This document shows positions 1 through 8,707 of a DNA stretch of 64,000 bases, one piece after another; position 1 is the stretch's first letter, and each line of letters begins with the position of its first letter. The position numbers were made by a program, and so were the translations under genes. The DNA lies in the NCBI GenBank assembly GCA_028284485.1, contig JANQRQ010000339.1:1-64000 (forward strand), given 5' to 3'. Source of the DNA: Planctomycetaceae bacterium. GTDB lineage: Bacteria > Planctomycetota > Planctomycetia > Planctomycetales > Planctomycetaceae. Under the pieces are notes generated by a model. The model ran no database searches. It had not been told where the DNA came from and saw only the letters and a list, made by a program, of their open reading frames with translations.

Positions 1-861
1 GGATTATCGGGATTGATTGTCGATCGATACGGCGAATGGTTGATCGTGCAATTCACCAGTCAGGCATTGGCGCTAAAAAGGGAATTGCTATGTGAACTCC
101 TCGCCGAGAAACTGCACCCCGCCGGTATTTGGCTAAGAACGGAAAAGGGAATCCGGGAAGCTGAACAACTCGAGATTTCCGATGGACTGATCTCTGGCAA
201 ATCGCCACCACGGCCGTTGTTTATCCGTGAGGGAAATGTCCAATATGGCATCGACATCGTCGAAGGTCAGAAGACGGGATTTTTTTTGGACCAGAGAACT
301 AACCGCGAAGCGATCACGAGGCTTACAAACGGCCATCGCGTCTTGGATTTGTTTTGTTACTCCGGAGGGTTTGGACTGCACGCATTGGTCGAAGGCGGGG
401 CAAAAAGAGTCGTCGCGGTTGATGTTTCAAAGTCGGCCATCACGACTGCGGCGGCTAACGCCGAGTTGAATAGCATCGCCGATCGAATTCATTTTGTCCA
501 AGCGGATGCTTTTGATGAACTGAATCGTCTCGAGAGGGCAGGGGAGAGATTCGACACAGTCATCCTCGATCCACCGAAAATGGCACGACATCGGCAGGGC
601 GTCTCGAAAGCACTCGGAGCCTATTTGCGATTGAATGCCGCAGCAATGCGGGTGCTGACCACCGACGGCCTGCTCGTCACGTGTAGTTGCTCGGGCCATG
701 TCGACCGAGATCAATTTCGACAAATGCTGGCACAAGCATCGTTGGACGCAGGTCGACCGGTTCAAATCCTGGAAAGCCGCGGGCAGTCGGCCGACCACCC
801 GGTCTCGGCGCATTGTTTGGAGACCGATTATCTAAAGTGCTTCATTTGCCGCGTTGCATAA
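1..861 (+). CDS. Class I SAM-dependent rRNA methyltransferase, RlmI/RlmK type (5' end missing)
   Basis: The frame is open from base 1 without a start, and its first residues (GLSGLIVDRYG) match the middle of RlmI-family proteins, so the N-terminal PUA-like domain lies left of the window. The visible 286 residues hold the Rossmann methyltransferase domain: motif I DLFCYSGGFGLHAL, the acidic SAM-ribose site VVAVDVS, the catalytic-region DPPKMAR, and CSCSGHV near the end. Known members methylate a cytosine (m5C) of 23S rRNA in the cytoplasm; the exact target here is inferred only. The gene ends alone, with about 300 noncoding bases before the next gene. Confidence 0.85.
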   Translation, partial: GLSGLIVDRYGEWLIVQFTSQALALKRELLCELLAEKLHPAGIWLRTEKGIREAEQLEISDGLISGKSPPRPLFIREGNVQYGIDIVEGQKTGFFLDQRTNREAITRLTNGHRVLDLFCYSGGFGLHALVEGGAKRVVAVDVSKSAITTAAANAELNSIADRIHFVQADAFDELNRLERAGERFDTVILDPPKMARHRQGVSKALGAYLRLNAAAMRVLTTDGLLVTCSCSGHVDRDQFRQMLAQASLDAGRPVQILESRGQSADHPVSAHCLETDYLKCFICRVA

Positions 862-1161
862 ATCTGGTCTCGAGAACCGTTGTTTCAACTGGCGAGATTG
901 ACAGCTCAACGCCTGCAAACAGCTTCAAAACGATTTCAACGTCTGCATGTCGCCCATGCCCGCTGAAACTGTCAAAAAAGCGAGATTCGGCGAAAACCGA
1001 GTGTATGACACAGGTTGGAAATTGAACTATTTCCAGGATTTCTCATTTCGGGAATAATCCACTAGGCCTTGAGGATCGTTATATCAACACATGCAGTACC
1101 GTATTCGATGAATCGGTATAGCCTGGTTTGAAGCTGATTGTCACCATCGGGAGATTCGCGT
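862..1161. other. Intergenic stretch, nothing recognised
   Basis: About 300 bases between the methyltransferase and the YiiX-like gene. I see no tRNA, no convincing hairpin with a T-run and no coding frame with family motifs. It presumably contains the promoter of the downstream gene, but no clear -35/-10 pair stands out. Confidence 0.5.
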
Positions 1162-1845
1162 ATGAATTCAGCACTGATAACGTTGTTGGCAATTCTTCCA
1201 GCGGCCAACCCGGCTGAAGAGCCCATTACGTTTGCCCATCAGGTGCTTAAAGACGAACTGCCGACCGGCTCGCTACTGGTCAGTGAAGGGGACTGCCTGG
1301 CCGTTCGAATTTATACCGCGAGCCCGTATACACACGTCGCGGCAGTCATTTCGAAGGATGGCCAGCCGTATGTGTACGACAGCACAAACGGAGCAGGGGT
1401 GCGCTGCCAATCGCTTCGCGATTATCTTGAATCGCAGCAGCCCGATGAACTACGCGTCTTCGTTCCGCAGAAGCCTTTGTCTGAAACTCAGCAAGCGTCA
1501 CTTGAGGAATACTTGGCAAGCCAGGTCGGCAGACCGTACGCCATCAAACATCATTTAACTGGAAAGCGGGTCGAGGGAATCCATTGTTCTGAGTACGTTA
1601 CGGACGCCCTCATGAGTTGCAAACTGATGCACGCCGAAAACCCACCACGAGTTTCACCAGCAAGTCTGGTCGAAGGAATTCTTCAAACCGAACTCTACCG
1701 AGCTACGCTGATCGTGGAAATTCCCATCGGTGCCGCACAAGCGACCGATCCGGATGCAAGTTGGTGTCGCCGAATGTGGACCAGCACAAAATCTTGCACG
1801 GCGGCAACGTGTCATCAACTCCAACGATGGTTCCTTTGCCGCTGA
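1162..1845 (+). CDS. Secreted YiiX-like permuted papain-fold (NlpC/P60 superfamily) protein
   Basis: 227 residues from an ATG preceded by GGGAGA about 7 bases upstream; an earlier in-frame TTG at 1138 is less likely because the ATG opens a short hydrophobic signal-like stretch (ALITLLAILPAANPAE). The order of catalytic-type residues is that of circularly permuted members: a His in SPYTHVAAVI (about residue 60) precedes the Cys in GIHCSEYVTDAL (about residue 145). Known relatives (YiiX, DUF830) are amidase or cysteine-peptidase-like envelope proteins with unsettled substrates. The last 50 residues are rich in Cys, Trp and Arg and unlike the family, so the C-terminus may be poorly conserved. 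Family confident, substrate unknown. Confidence 0.7.
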   Translation: MNSALITLLAILPAANPAEEPITFAHQVLKDELPTGSLLVSEGDCLAVRIYTASPYTHVAAVISKDGQPYVYDSTNGAGVRCQSLRDYLESQQPDELRVFVPQKPLSETQQASLEEYLASQVGRPYAIKHHLTGKRVEGIHCSEYVTDALMSCKLMHAENPPRVSPASLVEGILQTELYRATLIVEIPIGAAQATDPDASWCRRMWTSTKSCTAATCHQLQRWFLCR

Positions 1846-2031
1846 TCGAATCGGTGGCGCGCACCGAGACGTATTCCATCGCAGTCAACGGCGAATTCGT
1901 CGTTTTTCAAACGGCGACATCGGGACTTGGTGAAAGGCGGGCAGGGGACGCAGGTGCAACCTCACCACCGACGCAGCGCGTCGTGCCGGTACAGGAATCG
2001 ATCCCATGAGTTTTTCGGCGCACTCCATGCG

Positions 2032-3408
2032 TCATTTTGCGCCGCTATTCTGCGAAGGCTGACTTTGGATTAGGTCGACCACGGTATCGTCGAGTTCATA
2101 AAGGCCGCGATTCGGGTCGATGTCGTAGTACCCGACTCGAAAATCCGCGATGGTGAGGTCTGGTGCGACGACAACCCATAGAGGTAGTTTCGCGCCCACC
2201 TTCCTGGGATCGCCAAATTTTCGAATCACACTGCCGTTATCTGTCGCGATTGGATAACTCAGGTTCATGAACTTGCTAAGTTGACGTGCCGATTTAAGCG
2301 CTTGCGCAGATTGCTGCGGATCCTCTGTCAGAGAATTGACAGCAATCCCAATGATCTGCACGTTGTGTCGTTGTCGTTTCGTCTTTAGAAACTCTAAGTA
2401 GCCCACTTGGCCGTATGGTTCTGCCAATGGCTCACCCAGGTATTCCCAGAAGTGCAAAACCGAAATATGCCCTGACAAGTCGGTGCGTTTGATCGAACGG
2501 CCATCGATTGTTTTGAGGTCAAAGTCTGGTAAGTTTTGGCCGACGAATCTTTGGGCCAGGGTCGCAACGTTGTCGGTCCGACGTGACTGTGCCTTGATAT
2601 CGCGAGCGATGACCGAAGCCAGTCGATTGATGCGCGTCGAAACAGATTCTTGTTGTAAATCGTCGATGACGCCCGAAACGATACCGAGTTGATCCGAATT
2701 CAACTCAGGACGAATTTCGTCGGGACGTCGCTTCATTTCCGTTTGCAACTCAATCAATGTTGCAATCGGCTTTTGAATGGCCGCTGTTCGATCAGCGTCG
2801 ACCGGAAGGATCGTGTCGAGTTCCATGCGCAGTAAGAACTCGTCCCCACGGCCCATAAACAGCCGTCTTTCGGCGGCGACAACGACGGAATTCTCCTTGT
2901 CCACCCACAGCATTTGGCGTCGCCCCAGTTTCGACTCGATTCGGACTTGCCAGCAATCGAAATCCCCAACAACCTTGTCGGCGACCACCTCGTAATTGTC
3001 ATCGTTGACTTGCCACTGCGCGCCGGCGCGAAGACGTTCCGCAAACTCGAACAACGGGCGGCGCAACTCCAACGGGTAGGGCGTCTCAGCATGGGTATGA
3101 AGAATACGAATCTTGCTGCGACCAGAAACGACTTCGTTTTTTGTATTCAATTGCATTTGCCCGAAACGCTCCGGCCACGGCCAAGCATCACCGCCGAACT
3201 CGTCAACGAGAAAAAACAACGTTGCCGAGTCCGAACCAAACCCGGTCAGGAAACTGTACAATTCGAATCGCTTGACAGGTGCGTCGGAATTGGCGTTTCG
3301 CCCAGTAGGCGTTAATGTCCCCACGTAGCTCATTTCGACGTCTGCCGCATCGACATACGAGGAGATCAACAGCGCGGCAGCGCACAAATGCGGTCCGATG
3401 AGTGTCAC
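2032..3408 (-). CDS. Secreted redoxin-fold (TlpA-like) protein lacking the CXXC motif
   Basis: 458 residues with an N-terminal signal-like segment (LCAAALLISSYVDAA). Residues of about 30-290 form an uncharacterised, probably beta-rich region. Residues of about 290-450 read as a TlpA/AhpC-like thioredoxin fold: VGQNLPDFDLKTIDGRSI, then HISVLHFWEYLGEPLAEPY where active members have WCxxC, then later beta strands (VQIIGIAVNS, LPLWVVVAP). Both active-site cysteines are absent, so it should not act as a disulfide reductase; a binding or scaffold role is inferred. It is transcribed divergently from the kinase gene, with a 440-base gap, and converges on the YiiX-like gene. Confidence 0.7.
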   Translation of the reverse strand: MTLIGPHLCAAALLISSYVDAADVEMSYVGTLTPTGRNANSDAPVKRFELYSFLTGFGSDSATLFFLVDEFGGDAWPWPERFGQMQLNTKNEVVSGRSKIRILHTHAETPYPLELRRPLFEFAERLRAGAQWQVNDDNYEVVADKVVGDFDCWQVRIESKLGRRQMLWVDKENSVVVAAERRLFMGRGDEFLLRMELDTILPVDADRTAAIQKPIATLIELQTEMKRRPDEIRPELNSDQLGIVSGVIDDLQQESVSTRINRLASVIARDIKAQSRRTDNVATLAQRFVGQNLPDFDLKTIDGRSIKRTDLSGHISVLHFWEYLGEPLAEPYGQVGYLEFLKTKRQRHNVQIIGIAVNSLTEDPQQSAQALKSARQLSKFMNLSYPIATDNGSVIRKFGDPRKVGAKLPLWVVVAPDLTIADFRVGYYDIDPNRGLYELDDTVVDLIQSQPSQNSGAK

Positions 3409-3660
3409 TTGCTATTCCTCGTATTGTTTGTCGCGGGATGGCTCAACGAGTGCGATGTTCGCAGCGGCGGCTTCATGTCCGTTGATCGATATGATACGGA
3501 CGCCTTCCAAACCAATAATCACAGAATCATGCGAGCAGAACAAGGCCGGGGCAGGCACGCATCCGGGAATTCGTTTTTGAGTGCACCGGGCTCGCCGGAA
3601 CCTACATCGACTCGATGCCTTCTGATTTTCACGATCGGTGATAGAATTGTAAGATTCAGA

Positions 3661-3683
3661 AACGCGTCGCTCTGAGACGCGTT
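3661..3683. repeat. Perfect inverted repeat AACGCGTC-N7-GACGCGTT
   Basis: Arms 3661-3668 and 3676-3683 pair perfectly around a 7-base loop. No T-run follows, so it is not a simple terminator. The right arm shares bases with a TTGACA-like -35 element, which would suit an operator site, but no regulator can be named. Confidence 0.5.
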
Positions 3684-3711
3684 GACACATCATTGCCCGT
3701 GTTTCTAGTCT
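3682..3711 (+). promoter_or_regulatory. Candidate sigma-70-type promoter for the Ser/Thr kinase gene
   Basis: TTGACA at 3682-3687 and TAGTCT at 3706-3711 are 18 bases apart, about 140 bases upstream of the kinase start. The -35 is consensus and the -10 only fair. Planctomycete promoters are poorly characterised, so this is a weak call. Confidence 0.3.
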
Positions 3712-3850
3712 AGAGCATGCGGCAAGCTGAAGGTGCGTCAGTCGACCATGGGATTTTAGCCAGACTTGGAATGCACCGGTGAAAAGATGACCCGGTGAGC
3801 AGGCCCATTCCGTCTTGGAATTGTAAGCGAGCGAATAGAAGGAGGGGCAG

Positions 3851-4753
3851 TTGTCCGCCGGCAGTCGACAACTTGACGGCTACCATTTGGTAAATCTCAT
3901 TGCCACCAGCCGCACGAGCCAACTGTGGGAAGTTTCGAAAGCGGGTTCGTCGACGCATTACGCGATGAAGCTGCTGCTTCCTAAGAGTTTGAACGACGCC
4001 AATCTCGTGCATTCTCTGAAACACGAGGCCAAGGTCACCCGTTCGCTCGACCACCCGCATGTGATTCGATTTGTTTCGTCGAAAGTCACTTCAGAAAATG
4101 CCTACTTGGTTTTGGAATACTTCCGAGCGCCGGCATTAAACGAATGGATCTCGAAAGACCTGGCAGGGCTGCATCGGCAAATACGTTCGGTATTGGAATC
4201 GACCAGCGCGGCATTCGAACATGTGCACAAACGCGGTTGGGTACACAAGGATATCAAACCTGACAACATCCTGCTGAATAGCGCTGGACAAATCAAAGTC
4301 ATTGACTTCTCAGTGTCTTCGAAAATGTCCGGCGGGCTATCGAAGCTTTTGCGCACGAAAGATAAGGTCATCCAGGGAACGCGAACTTATATCGCGCCAG
4401 AAACGATTCGCAAGGAAAGGGCGACGCCGCAAACTGACATTTACAGCTTGGGAGTCACGATCTTCGAAATGCTCACCGGTCGACCGCCGTTTCTGGCGAG
4501 TTCACCAGATGAACTCCTGAAGAAGCATCTTGCGGCATCTCCACAGGCGCCGTCGGAATTGAATCCGAATGTGACTCCCGAAATGGACCGCCTCGTGTCC
4601 CGTATGCTACAAAAGTCTCCCGAGAAACGCCCTGCCACAATGCTGGAACTTCACGGAGAGTTTCGAAGCATACGCGTCTTCAAGAAATCTGATTCTGAGT
4701 CGTCCGGGGACGACGATTTGCCCAAGATGGAAGAATTACCGCCGGTCGTCTAG
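3851..4753 (+). CDS. Serine/threonine protein kinase (Hanks type), cytosolic
   Basis: 300 residues from a TTG preceded by a strong GGAGG. The kinase domain spans residues of about 8-270: ATP-site lysine in YAMKLLLP, catalytic loop HKDIKPDNILL, metal-binding motif changed to VIDFSVS (DFS instead of DFG), activation segment end GTRTYIAPE, and the helix-F region DIYSLGVTIFEM. The glycine-rich loop is degenerate (IATSRTSQLWEV). Catalytic Lys, Asp and Asn are present, so activity is plausible. It has no transmembrane segment; the tail is acidic and Ser-rich. It lies 48 bases before accA and could share its transcript. Substrates unknown. Confidence 0.9.
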   Translation: MSAGSRQLDGYHLVNLIATSRTSQLWEVSKAGSSTHYAMKLLLPKSLNDANLVHSLKHEAKVTRSLDHPHVIRFVSSKVTSENAYLVLEYFRAPALNEWISKDLAGLHRQIRSVLESTSAAFEHVHKRGWVHKDIKPDNILLNSAGQIKVIDFSVSSKMSGGLSKLLRTKDKVIQGTRTYIAPETIRKERATPQTDIYSLGVTIFEMLTGRPPFLASSPDELLKKHLAASPQAPSELNPNVTPEMDRLVSRMLQKSPEKRPATMLELHGEFRSIRVFKKSDSESSGDDDLPKMEELPPVV

Positions 4754-4801
4754 AATTAACAGATCGACTGCTGACTTTCGCCAGTTCCTGAATTTCATCC
4801 C

Positions 4802-5791
4802 ATGCCATCACTGAATCAACTACCATTCGAGCGCGACATTTACGAGCTCGAAGAACAACTTCAAAAACTCGAGTCGCAACCTGAACCGACGTCGGTCACC
4901 AAAGATGCCATTCGCAAGATGCGGGTCGAATTGACCCGGATGAAACGCGAGGTGTTTGAGAATCTCGACGCCTGGGAGACGGTGCAGGTCGCCCGTCATC
5001 CTGAACGCCCGCAAACACTCGACTACATCGAACTCGTCTTCGATGAGTTTGTCGAGTTGCACGGCGACCGGGCTTATCGCGATGACCGATCGATTCTGAC
5101 GGGATTCGCCAAACTCGACGGGCAAAAGATCATGTTCGTCGGACAACAGAAGGGCCGCGATCTCAAGGAACGCAACGAGCACAATTACGGAATGGCCCAC
5201 CCGGAGGGCTACCGCAAGGCCCTTTCCAAGATGCAAATGGCGGCCAAATTCGGGTTGCCGATTGTCTGCTTCATCGATACGCCCGGTGCTTACCCAGGTG
5301 TCGGTGCCGAAGAACGAGGACAGGCGTACAATATCGCCTTGAATCTTCGGGAGATGTCCCGTTTGCGGACTCCGATCGTGTGTGTGGTCATTGGCGAGGG
5401 CGGTTCGGGCGGAGCCCTGGGAATCGGCATTGGCGACTTCGTCGGCGTGCTGGAATTTGCCTACTACTCGGTGATCAGCCCCGAGGGCTGCGCCGGTATT
5501 CTGTGGAAGCATGTCCGATTCAAGGATCAAGCTGCTCGTGCGCTGAGGTTCACCGCGAAGGATCTGTTCGAATTGGGCGTGATTGACGAGGCCGTTCCCG
5601 AGCCGCTGGGCGGCGCTCATCGGGACCATCGGCAGATGGCCACCACGCTCAAAGGAACGCTGAATGCCGCCATCCAGGATCTCCTCAAAATCCCAGTCGA
5701 TGAACTGGTCGATCGGCGGTACGAAAAGTTCCGCCGGATCGGGGTGTTCGACGAGGGAGGGCTGCCCGATGACGCGGCTGCACCCGACTAG
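4802..5791 (+). CDS. accA: Acetyl-CoA carboxylase carboxyltransferase subunit alpha
   Basis: 329 residues, close to the usual 315-330. With AccD this subunit transfers the carboxyl group from carboxybiotin to acetyl-CoA, making malonyl-CoA for fatty acid synthesis. Conserved stretches include ELHGDRAYRDD, KGRDLKERNEHNYGMAHPEG, FIDTPGAYPGVGAEERGQ, GEGGSGGALGIG and SPEGCAGILWK, covering the crotonase-like core and the oxyanion-hole glycines. The N-terminus has the usual coiled helix (ELEEQLQKLESQ). accD is not in the window. The gene converges on the CvpA-like gene. Confidence 0.97.
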   Translation: MPSLNQLPFERDIYELEEQLQKLESQPEPTSVTKDAIRKMRVELTRMKREVFENLDAWETVQVARHPERPQTLDYIELVFDEFVELHGDRAYRDDRSILTGFAKLDGQKIMFVGQQKGRDLKERNEHNYGMAHPEGYRKALSKMQMAAKFGLPIVCFIDTPGAYPGVGAEERGQAYNIALNLREMSRLRTPIVCVVIGEGGSGGALGIGIGDFVGVLEFAYYSVISPEGCAGILWKHVRFKDQAARALRFTAKDLFELGVIDEAVPEPLGGAHRDHRQMATTLKGTLNAAIQDLLKIPVDELVDRRYEKFRRIGVFDEGGLPDDAAAPD

Positions 5792-5886
5792 ATCGTGGCA
5801 ATCGTTATCGTGACCCATTGCTCGGAAGAGCCCTGGGGGCAACGTCCGATAATGTCTGTTATGTTAAATTCGATCCAGGGTTTTCT

Positions 5887-5909
5887 CCGGAAAAAGCGGC
5901 CTTTTTTGG
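5887..5909. terminator. Weak candidate bidirectional terminator between convergent genes
   Basis: An A-rich/T-rich inverted repeat (AAAAAG-CGGC-CTTTTT with flanking CC/GG, one bulge) lies between the convergent accA and CvpA-like genes. The stem is AT-rich and no separate T-run follows, so termination is uncertain. Confidence 0.3.
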
Positions 5910-5917
5910 CTCCCCGA

Positions 5918-7024
5918 TTATCGCGGCAGCGCGTCCCGCAGCCGTTGTTGCAGTGCCCTGCTGAGTGCCGTTAAAGGAACTCGCGCGGCCGAAAGTTGAC
6001 GCAGCAATCGCGTATCCAAAGTCGTCGTCATGCCGGTCTCAGGATCGGGATCGGGCTGCAGCCCCAATAGGTCCGAGTGCCAGTCCCGAAGCAGCGCCAC
6101 AGAGACGTGATCGGGCACGCCCGAAAGATGGTATACGACCTCGTCCTGAATGGCTTCCTGGGCGTGGGGGGCATCCGAGTAGACGGCACTGATTTCGCGA
6201 ATCAGCCGGTCCGATTCCAGCGCAGATGCCGATTCAGCCTGCGGCTTGCCGTCTTGCCACTCCTCGGCCACCATGCGCATCAAACCGGGGATTCCGGATT
6301 GCAGTTTTTCGCGAAGCTCGGGGCGATCCTGGGGAGCAGTGTTTTCAAGAGCCTCGACAACCATTGTTCTGAGTTCGGCATCGAAAATCTCCGCCAATCC
6401 CTGAAGCAATGACTCGCCGGAGTCGGACTCGCTGCCGGGCTGGCCATGGCCACCACCGTTTTGATGGGATTGCCCATCTTCCTCTTCGTGGGCGATATCT
6501 TCATACTGATTTCTTGAGTTTAAATCGGGATGGTCGAGGTGTTGAAGATACGGTTCGAGAACTTCATGCAACTCACTCGGCATCACAGGGTGTAATCGAT
6601 CCATGATGATGGCTGCGGCATGGCCACTATAGGTGTTGAGAACCGTCGCTCGAGCGCTTGTTGAAAGAGTCACCACGAAGAACGTCAATACCAGGGAGAA
6701 AATCACTCCCTTGACCAAGCCAAAAATTGCCCCGACGTGTCGGTCGTACTCAACAAATTTTGCTTTCTCGATCCAATCGCGAACTTTTCGGGCGATGGCA
6801 AACGACGCGAAGGAAAACACCAAATAGCAAATCAGCATCGCCACCCACCGATTCAGTGGCGGATCGATCGGTAAGTAAGGCCGTATTCCCAATGAAAAAG
6901 ATTCGGCAAACGCGAAACATAGAATGAGCGCGCCAATGGCTGCCAATTGCCAGACAATCCCCTTCATTGCTCCGCGGATCGTCGAATAGAGAAGTATCGC
7001 CAGCACTAGAAAATCAAACCACAT
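5918..7024 (-). CDS. CvpA-family integral membrane protein with long acidic C-terminal extension
   Basis: 368 residues from an ATG with AGGGAGG upstream. The first 130 residues give four hydrophobic segments in CvpA arrangement (FLVLAILLYSTIRGAMKGI; IGALILCFAFAESF; VAMLICYLVFSFASFAIA; VIFSLVLTFFVVTLS). A His/Glu/Gly-rich linker (residues of about 170-210) and a roughly 150-residue soluble region follow, making it much longer than E. coli CvpA (about 160). CvpA is linked to colicin V production and envelope functions of unclear mechanism. The leader upstream of the start has two hairpins. Family from topology and the GAMKGIVWQ motif; exact role unknown. Confidence 0.7.
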   Translation of the reverse strand: MWFDFLVLAILLYSTIRGAMKGIVWQLAAIGALILCFAFAESFSLGIRPYLPIDPPLNRWVAMLICYLVFSFASFAIARKVRDWIEKAKFVEYDRHVGAIFGLVKGVIFSLVLTFFVVTLSTSARATVLNTYSGHAAAIIMDRLHPVMPSELHEVLEPYLQHLDHPDLNSRNQYEDIAHEEEDGQSHQNGGGHGQPGSESDSGESLLQGLAEIFDAELRTMVVEALENTAPQDRPELREKLQSGIPGLMRMVAEEWQDGKPQAESASALESDRLIREISAVYSDAPHAQEAIQDEVVYHLSGVPDHVSVALLRDWHSDLLGLQPDPDPETGMTTTLDTRLLRQLSAARVPLTALSRALQQRLRDALPR

Positions 7025-7055
7025 CGATTACATTCCTCCCTGACATGGAATCGAA

Positions 7056-7095
7056 GACAGGCAGACGCCTGTCGAATTGAGAATTCGTTTCTCAA
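7056..7095. repeat. Two adjacent hairpins upstream of the CvpA-like gene
   Basis: GACAGGC-AGAC-GCCTGTC (7056-7073) is followed after 3 bases by TTGAGAA-TTCGT-TTCTCAA (7077-7095). Both stems are perfect 7-mers. They lie 30-70 bases upstream of the minus-strand start at 7024, so they would fall in its leader if transcription starts further up. No T-run follows either hairpin on the minus strand. The rest of 7096-7321 shows nothing recognisable. Confidence 0.5.
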
Positions 7096-7321
7096 TCAAG
7101 TCACACCGACCAAGGCCCGCTTTGGGAAACCCGGGGAGTATATACAAAATCGCCGTTTTGAATGAAGAGCAGTCGGAACGGCTGATCGAATGTCCTCATG
7201 GAGCACGATTTCCGCTCTTACAGCGTATTACGCTGACTTGTGGCCGCGACGATCACGTTTTGTTCTATCATAGGCTCGTTCCCACGAGCCGGAACCGCCC
7301 ACGAGAAAAAGTAAACCGCTC

Positions 7322-7771
7322 TTAGAACGTCTTTCGACTGTCGATGAGCAGGGTGACCGGACCGTCGTTTACTAATTCGACATCCATATGTTGCTGGAAT
7401 CGACCGGTCTCGACACGAATCCCCTGAGTTTGCACATCGGCCACAAACTCGCGGTAGAGTGCGTCGGCCTGCTCCGGGGGAGCCGCCCGGATAAAACTCG
7501 GACGCCGCCCTTTCCGGCAATCACCCAACAGGGTGAACTGGCTCACGACTAGCATCGCCCCACCAACTTCAGAGAGCGAGCGATTCATCTTGCCGTCGTC
7601 GTCTTCAAAGATCCGCAGGCCGACAACTTTGTCAGCCATGATCGAAACGTCGCGCGCACCGTCGCCCGATTCGACTCCGAGAAACACAAGCAGTCCGCTG
7701 CCGATCTTTCCGACAACGTCACCGGCAACTGTGACGCTGGCTTGCGAAACGCGTTGGACAACCGCTCTCAC
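7322..7771 (-). CDS. dtd: D-aminoacyl-tRNA deacylase
   Basis: 149 residues, typical full length. It removes D-amino acids (and mischarged glycine) from tRNA in the cytoplasm. The family start [13 protein letters not shown], the active-site motif [20 protein letters not shown] and the cross-subunit Gly-cisPro motif in [11 protein letters not shown] are all present. It lies 120 bases downstream of the metallophosphoesterase-like gene on the same strand and may be transcribed with it, but the gap makes this uncertain. Confidence 0.96.
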   Translation of the reverse strand: MRAVVQRVSQASVTVAGDVVGKIGSGLLVFLGVESGDGARDVSIMADKVVGLRIFEDDDGKMNRSLSEVGGAMLVVSQFTLLGDCRKGRRPSFIRAAPPEQADALYREFVADVQTQGIRVETGRFQQHMDVELVNDGPVTLLIDSRKTF

Positions 7772-7892
7772 AGTTTCTCCTTTTCAATCTTCCCAGCAAT
7801 TGAAACGCTCTGTTCCGCAATTAGTTGTCGATGCTTGTACTGCACGTAGGATTTCAACGCAACGATTGGAGAAAACAAAGACAAACACGGGC

Positions 7893-8696
7893 TCAATACT
7901 TTCCCCGGCGTCGTTCCTTGGCGGGAAGCACTTCCAAGCAAGTCGTCCACCAGCCTGTGAGCGTTGTTTGTACAAATTCTTCCGGCAGTTTCTCCGCGCG
8001 CATTTCTCCGGCCAATCTCTGATAGTCGTATTGAACCGGAACGAACTCCACCTGAAACAACGGAGTCGCCGCGGCGCCGCCGATTGCCTCTTTCACGTCA
8101 ACAATGGCATACCACACATTCGATCGCCCGTCATTTTCAGGGCGACCAAGGACTCCCACATTGACAAATCGCCGCCCCCCCTGCAATTCGCGATGCCAAT
8201 GGACCCCGGTGTGAGTTCCGAGTATGAGATCCGCCTGGAAGTCTTCTGCCAATTTATTCAGAAAGTGAGTACTCGTTGTCGATTCCCACAAAAACTCGTT
8301 CGTCTTTCGCGGACTGCCATGACACAAGAGGAAGCGAGCTCCGTAACGCTCGAACCGAATTTCCTTGTCGAGCTTACGCATCCATCGCTTATGGTCATCG
8401 TTCGTGTTTTCGTAGGTGTACTCGTAGCTGATCTGCGCGAAGTAGTTGTCGCGAGGATCGGTATACCCACATTGGCAGTCCTGAAGGTCATTTCCGATGC
8501 TGTGATCGTAATTGCCCTGCACACAATCGATCTCGTGTTCGCGGATCATCTCACAAACACGATCGGGGTATGGACCGAAGGCACCCAAGTCGCCCAAGCA
8601 ATACATTCCTTGGGTATCTCGCCGACGCGCGTCCTCGATGGCAGCTTGCAGCGCCAAGTAGTTGTTGTAAACTCCGCCGAAGAATGCGATGCGCAT
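7893..8696 (-). CDS. Metallophosphoesterase-fold protein with altered motif I
   Basis: 267 residues. The calcineurin-like fold is readable: GDLGAFGPYPD (metal-bridging Asp), GNYDHSIG (GNHD-type motif), LLCHGSPR, and GTHTGVHWH near the end. The first motif, normally DxHxN, reads FFGGVYNNYLAL: Asp is replaced by Gly and His by Tyr, so one metal site should be lost or rebuilt. It is the last gene of a tight run, 11 bases after the radical SAM gene. Enzymatic activity cannot be predicted; a mononuclear phosphoesterase or a regulatory protein is possible. Residues after 220 have no recognised motif. Confidence 0.75.
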   Translation of the reverse strand: MRIAFFGGVYNNYLALQAAIEDARRRDTQGMYCLGDLGAFGPYPDRVCEMIREHEIDCVQGNYDHSIGNDLQDCQCGYTDPRDNYFAQISYEYTYENTNDDHKRWMRKLDKEIRFERYGARFLLCHGSPRKTNEFLWESTTSTHFLNKLAEDFQADLILGTHTGVHWHRELQGGRRFVNVGVLGRPENDGRSNVWYAIVDVKEAIGGAAATPLFQVEFVPVQYDYQRLAGEMRAEKLPEEFVQTTLTGWWTTCLEVLPAKERRRGKY

Positions 8697-8707
8697 ACCG
8701 CCCTATT

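Larger units (their letters stand above)
3409..3850. other. Divergent intergenic region with hairpin and candidate promoter
   Basis: 442 bases between the divergently transcribed redoxin-fold gene and the Ser/Thr kinase gene. It contains a perfect 8-bp inverted repeat (3661-3683) and, overlapping its right arm, a sigma-70-like -35/-10 pair (3682-3711), both listed separately. No gene with recognisable motifs is seen on either strand. Confidence 0.5.

Noticed and set aside
581-595. TGGCACGACATCGGC, a sigma-54-like GG-N10-GC motif
   Set aside because: It lies inside the methyltransferase gene and encodes the conserved region after DPPK; no gene start follows at a suitable distance.
755-775. 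GGTTCAAATCC, resembling a tRNA T-loop
   Set aside because: It is within the methyltransferase coding region and no acceptor, D or anticodon stem can be drawn around it.
4820-5842. Open frame of 340 codons antisense to accA
   Set aside because: AccA motifs are unambiguous on the other strand; the antisense frame reflects codon bias.
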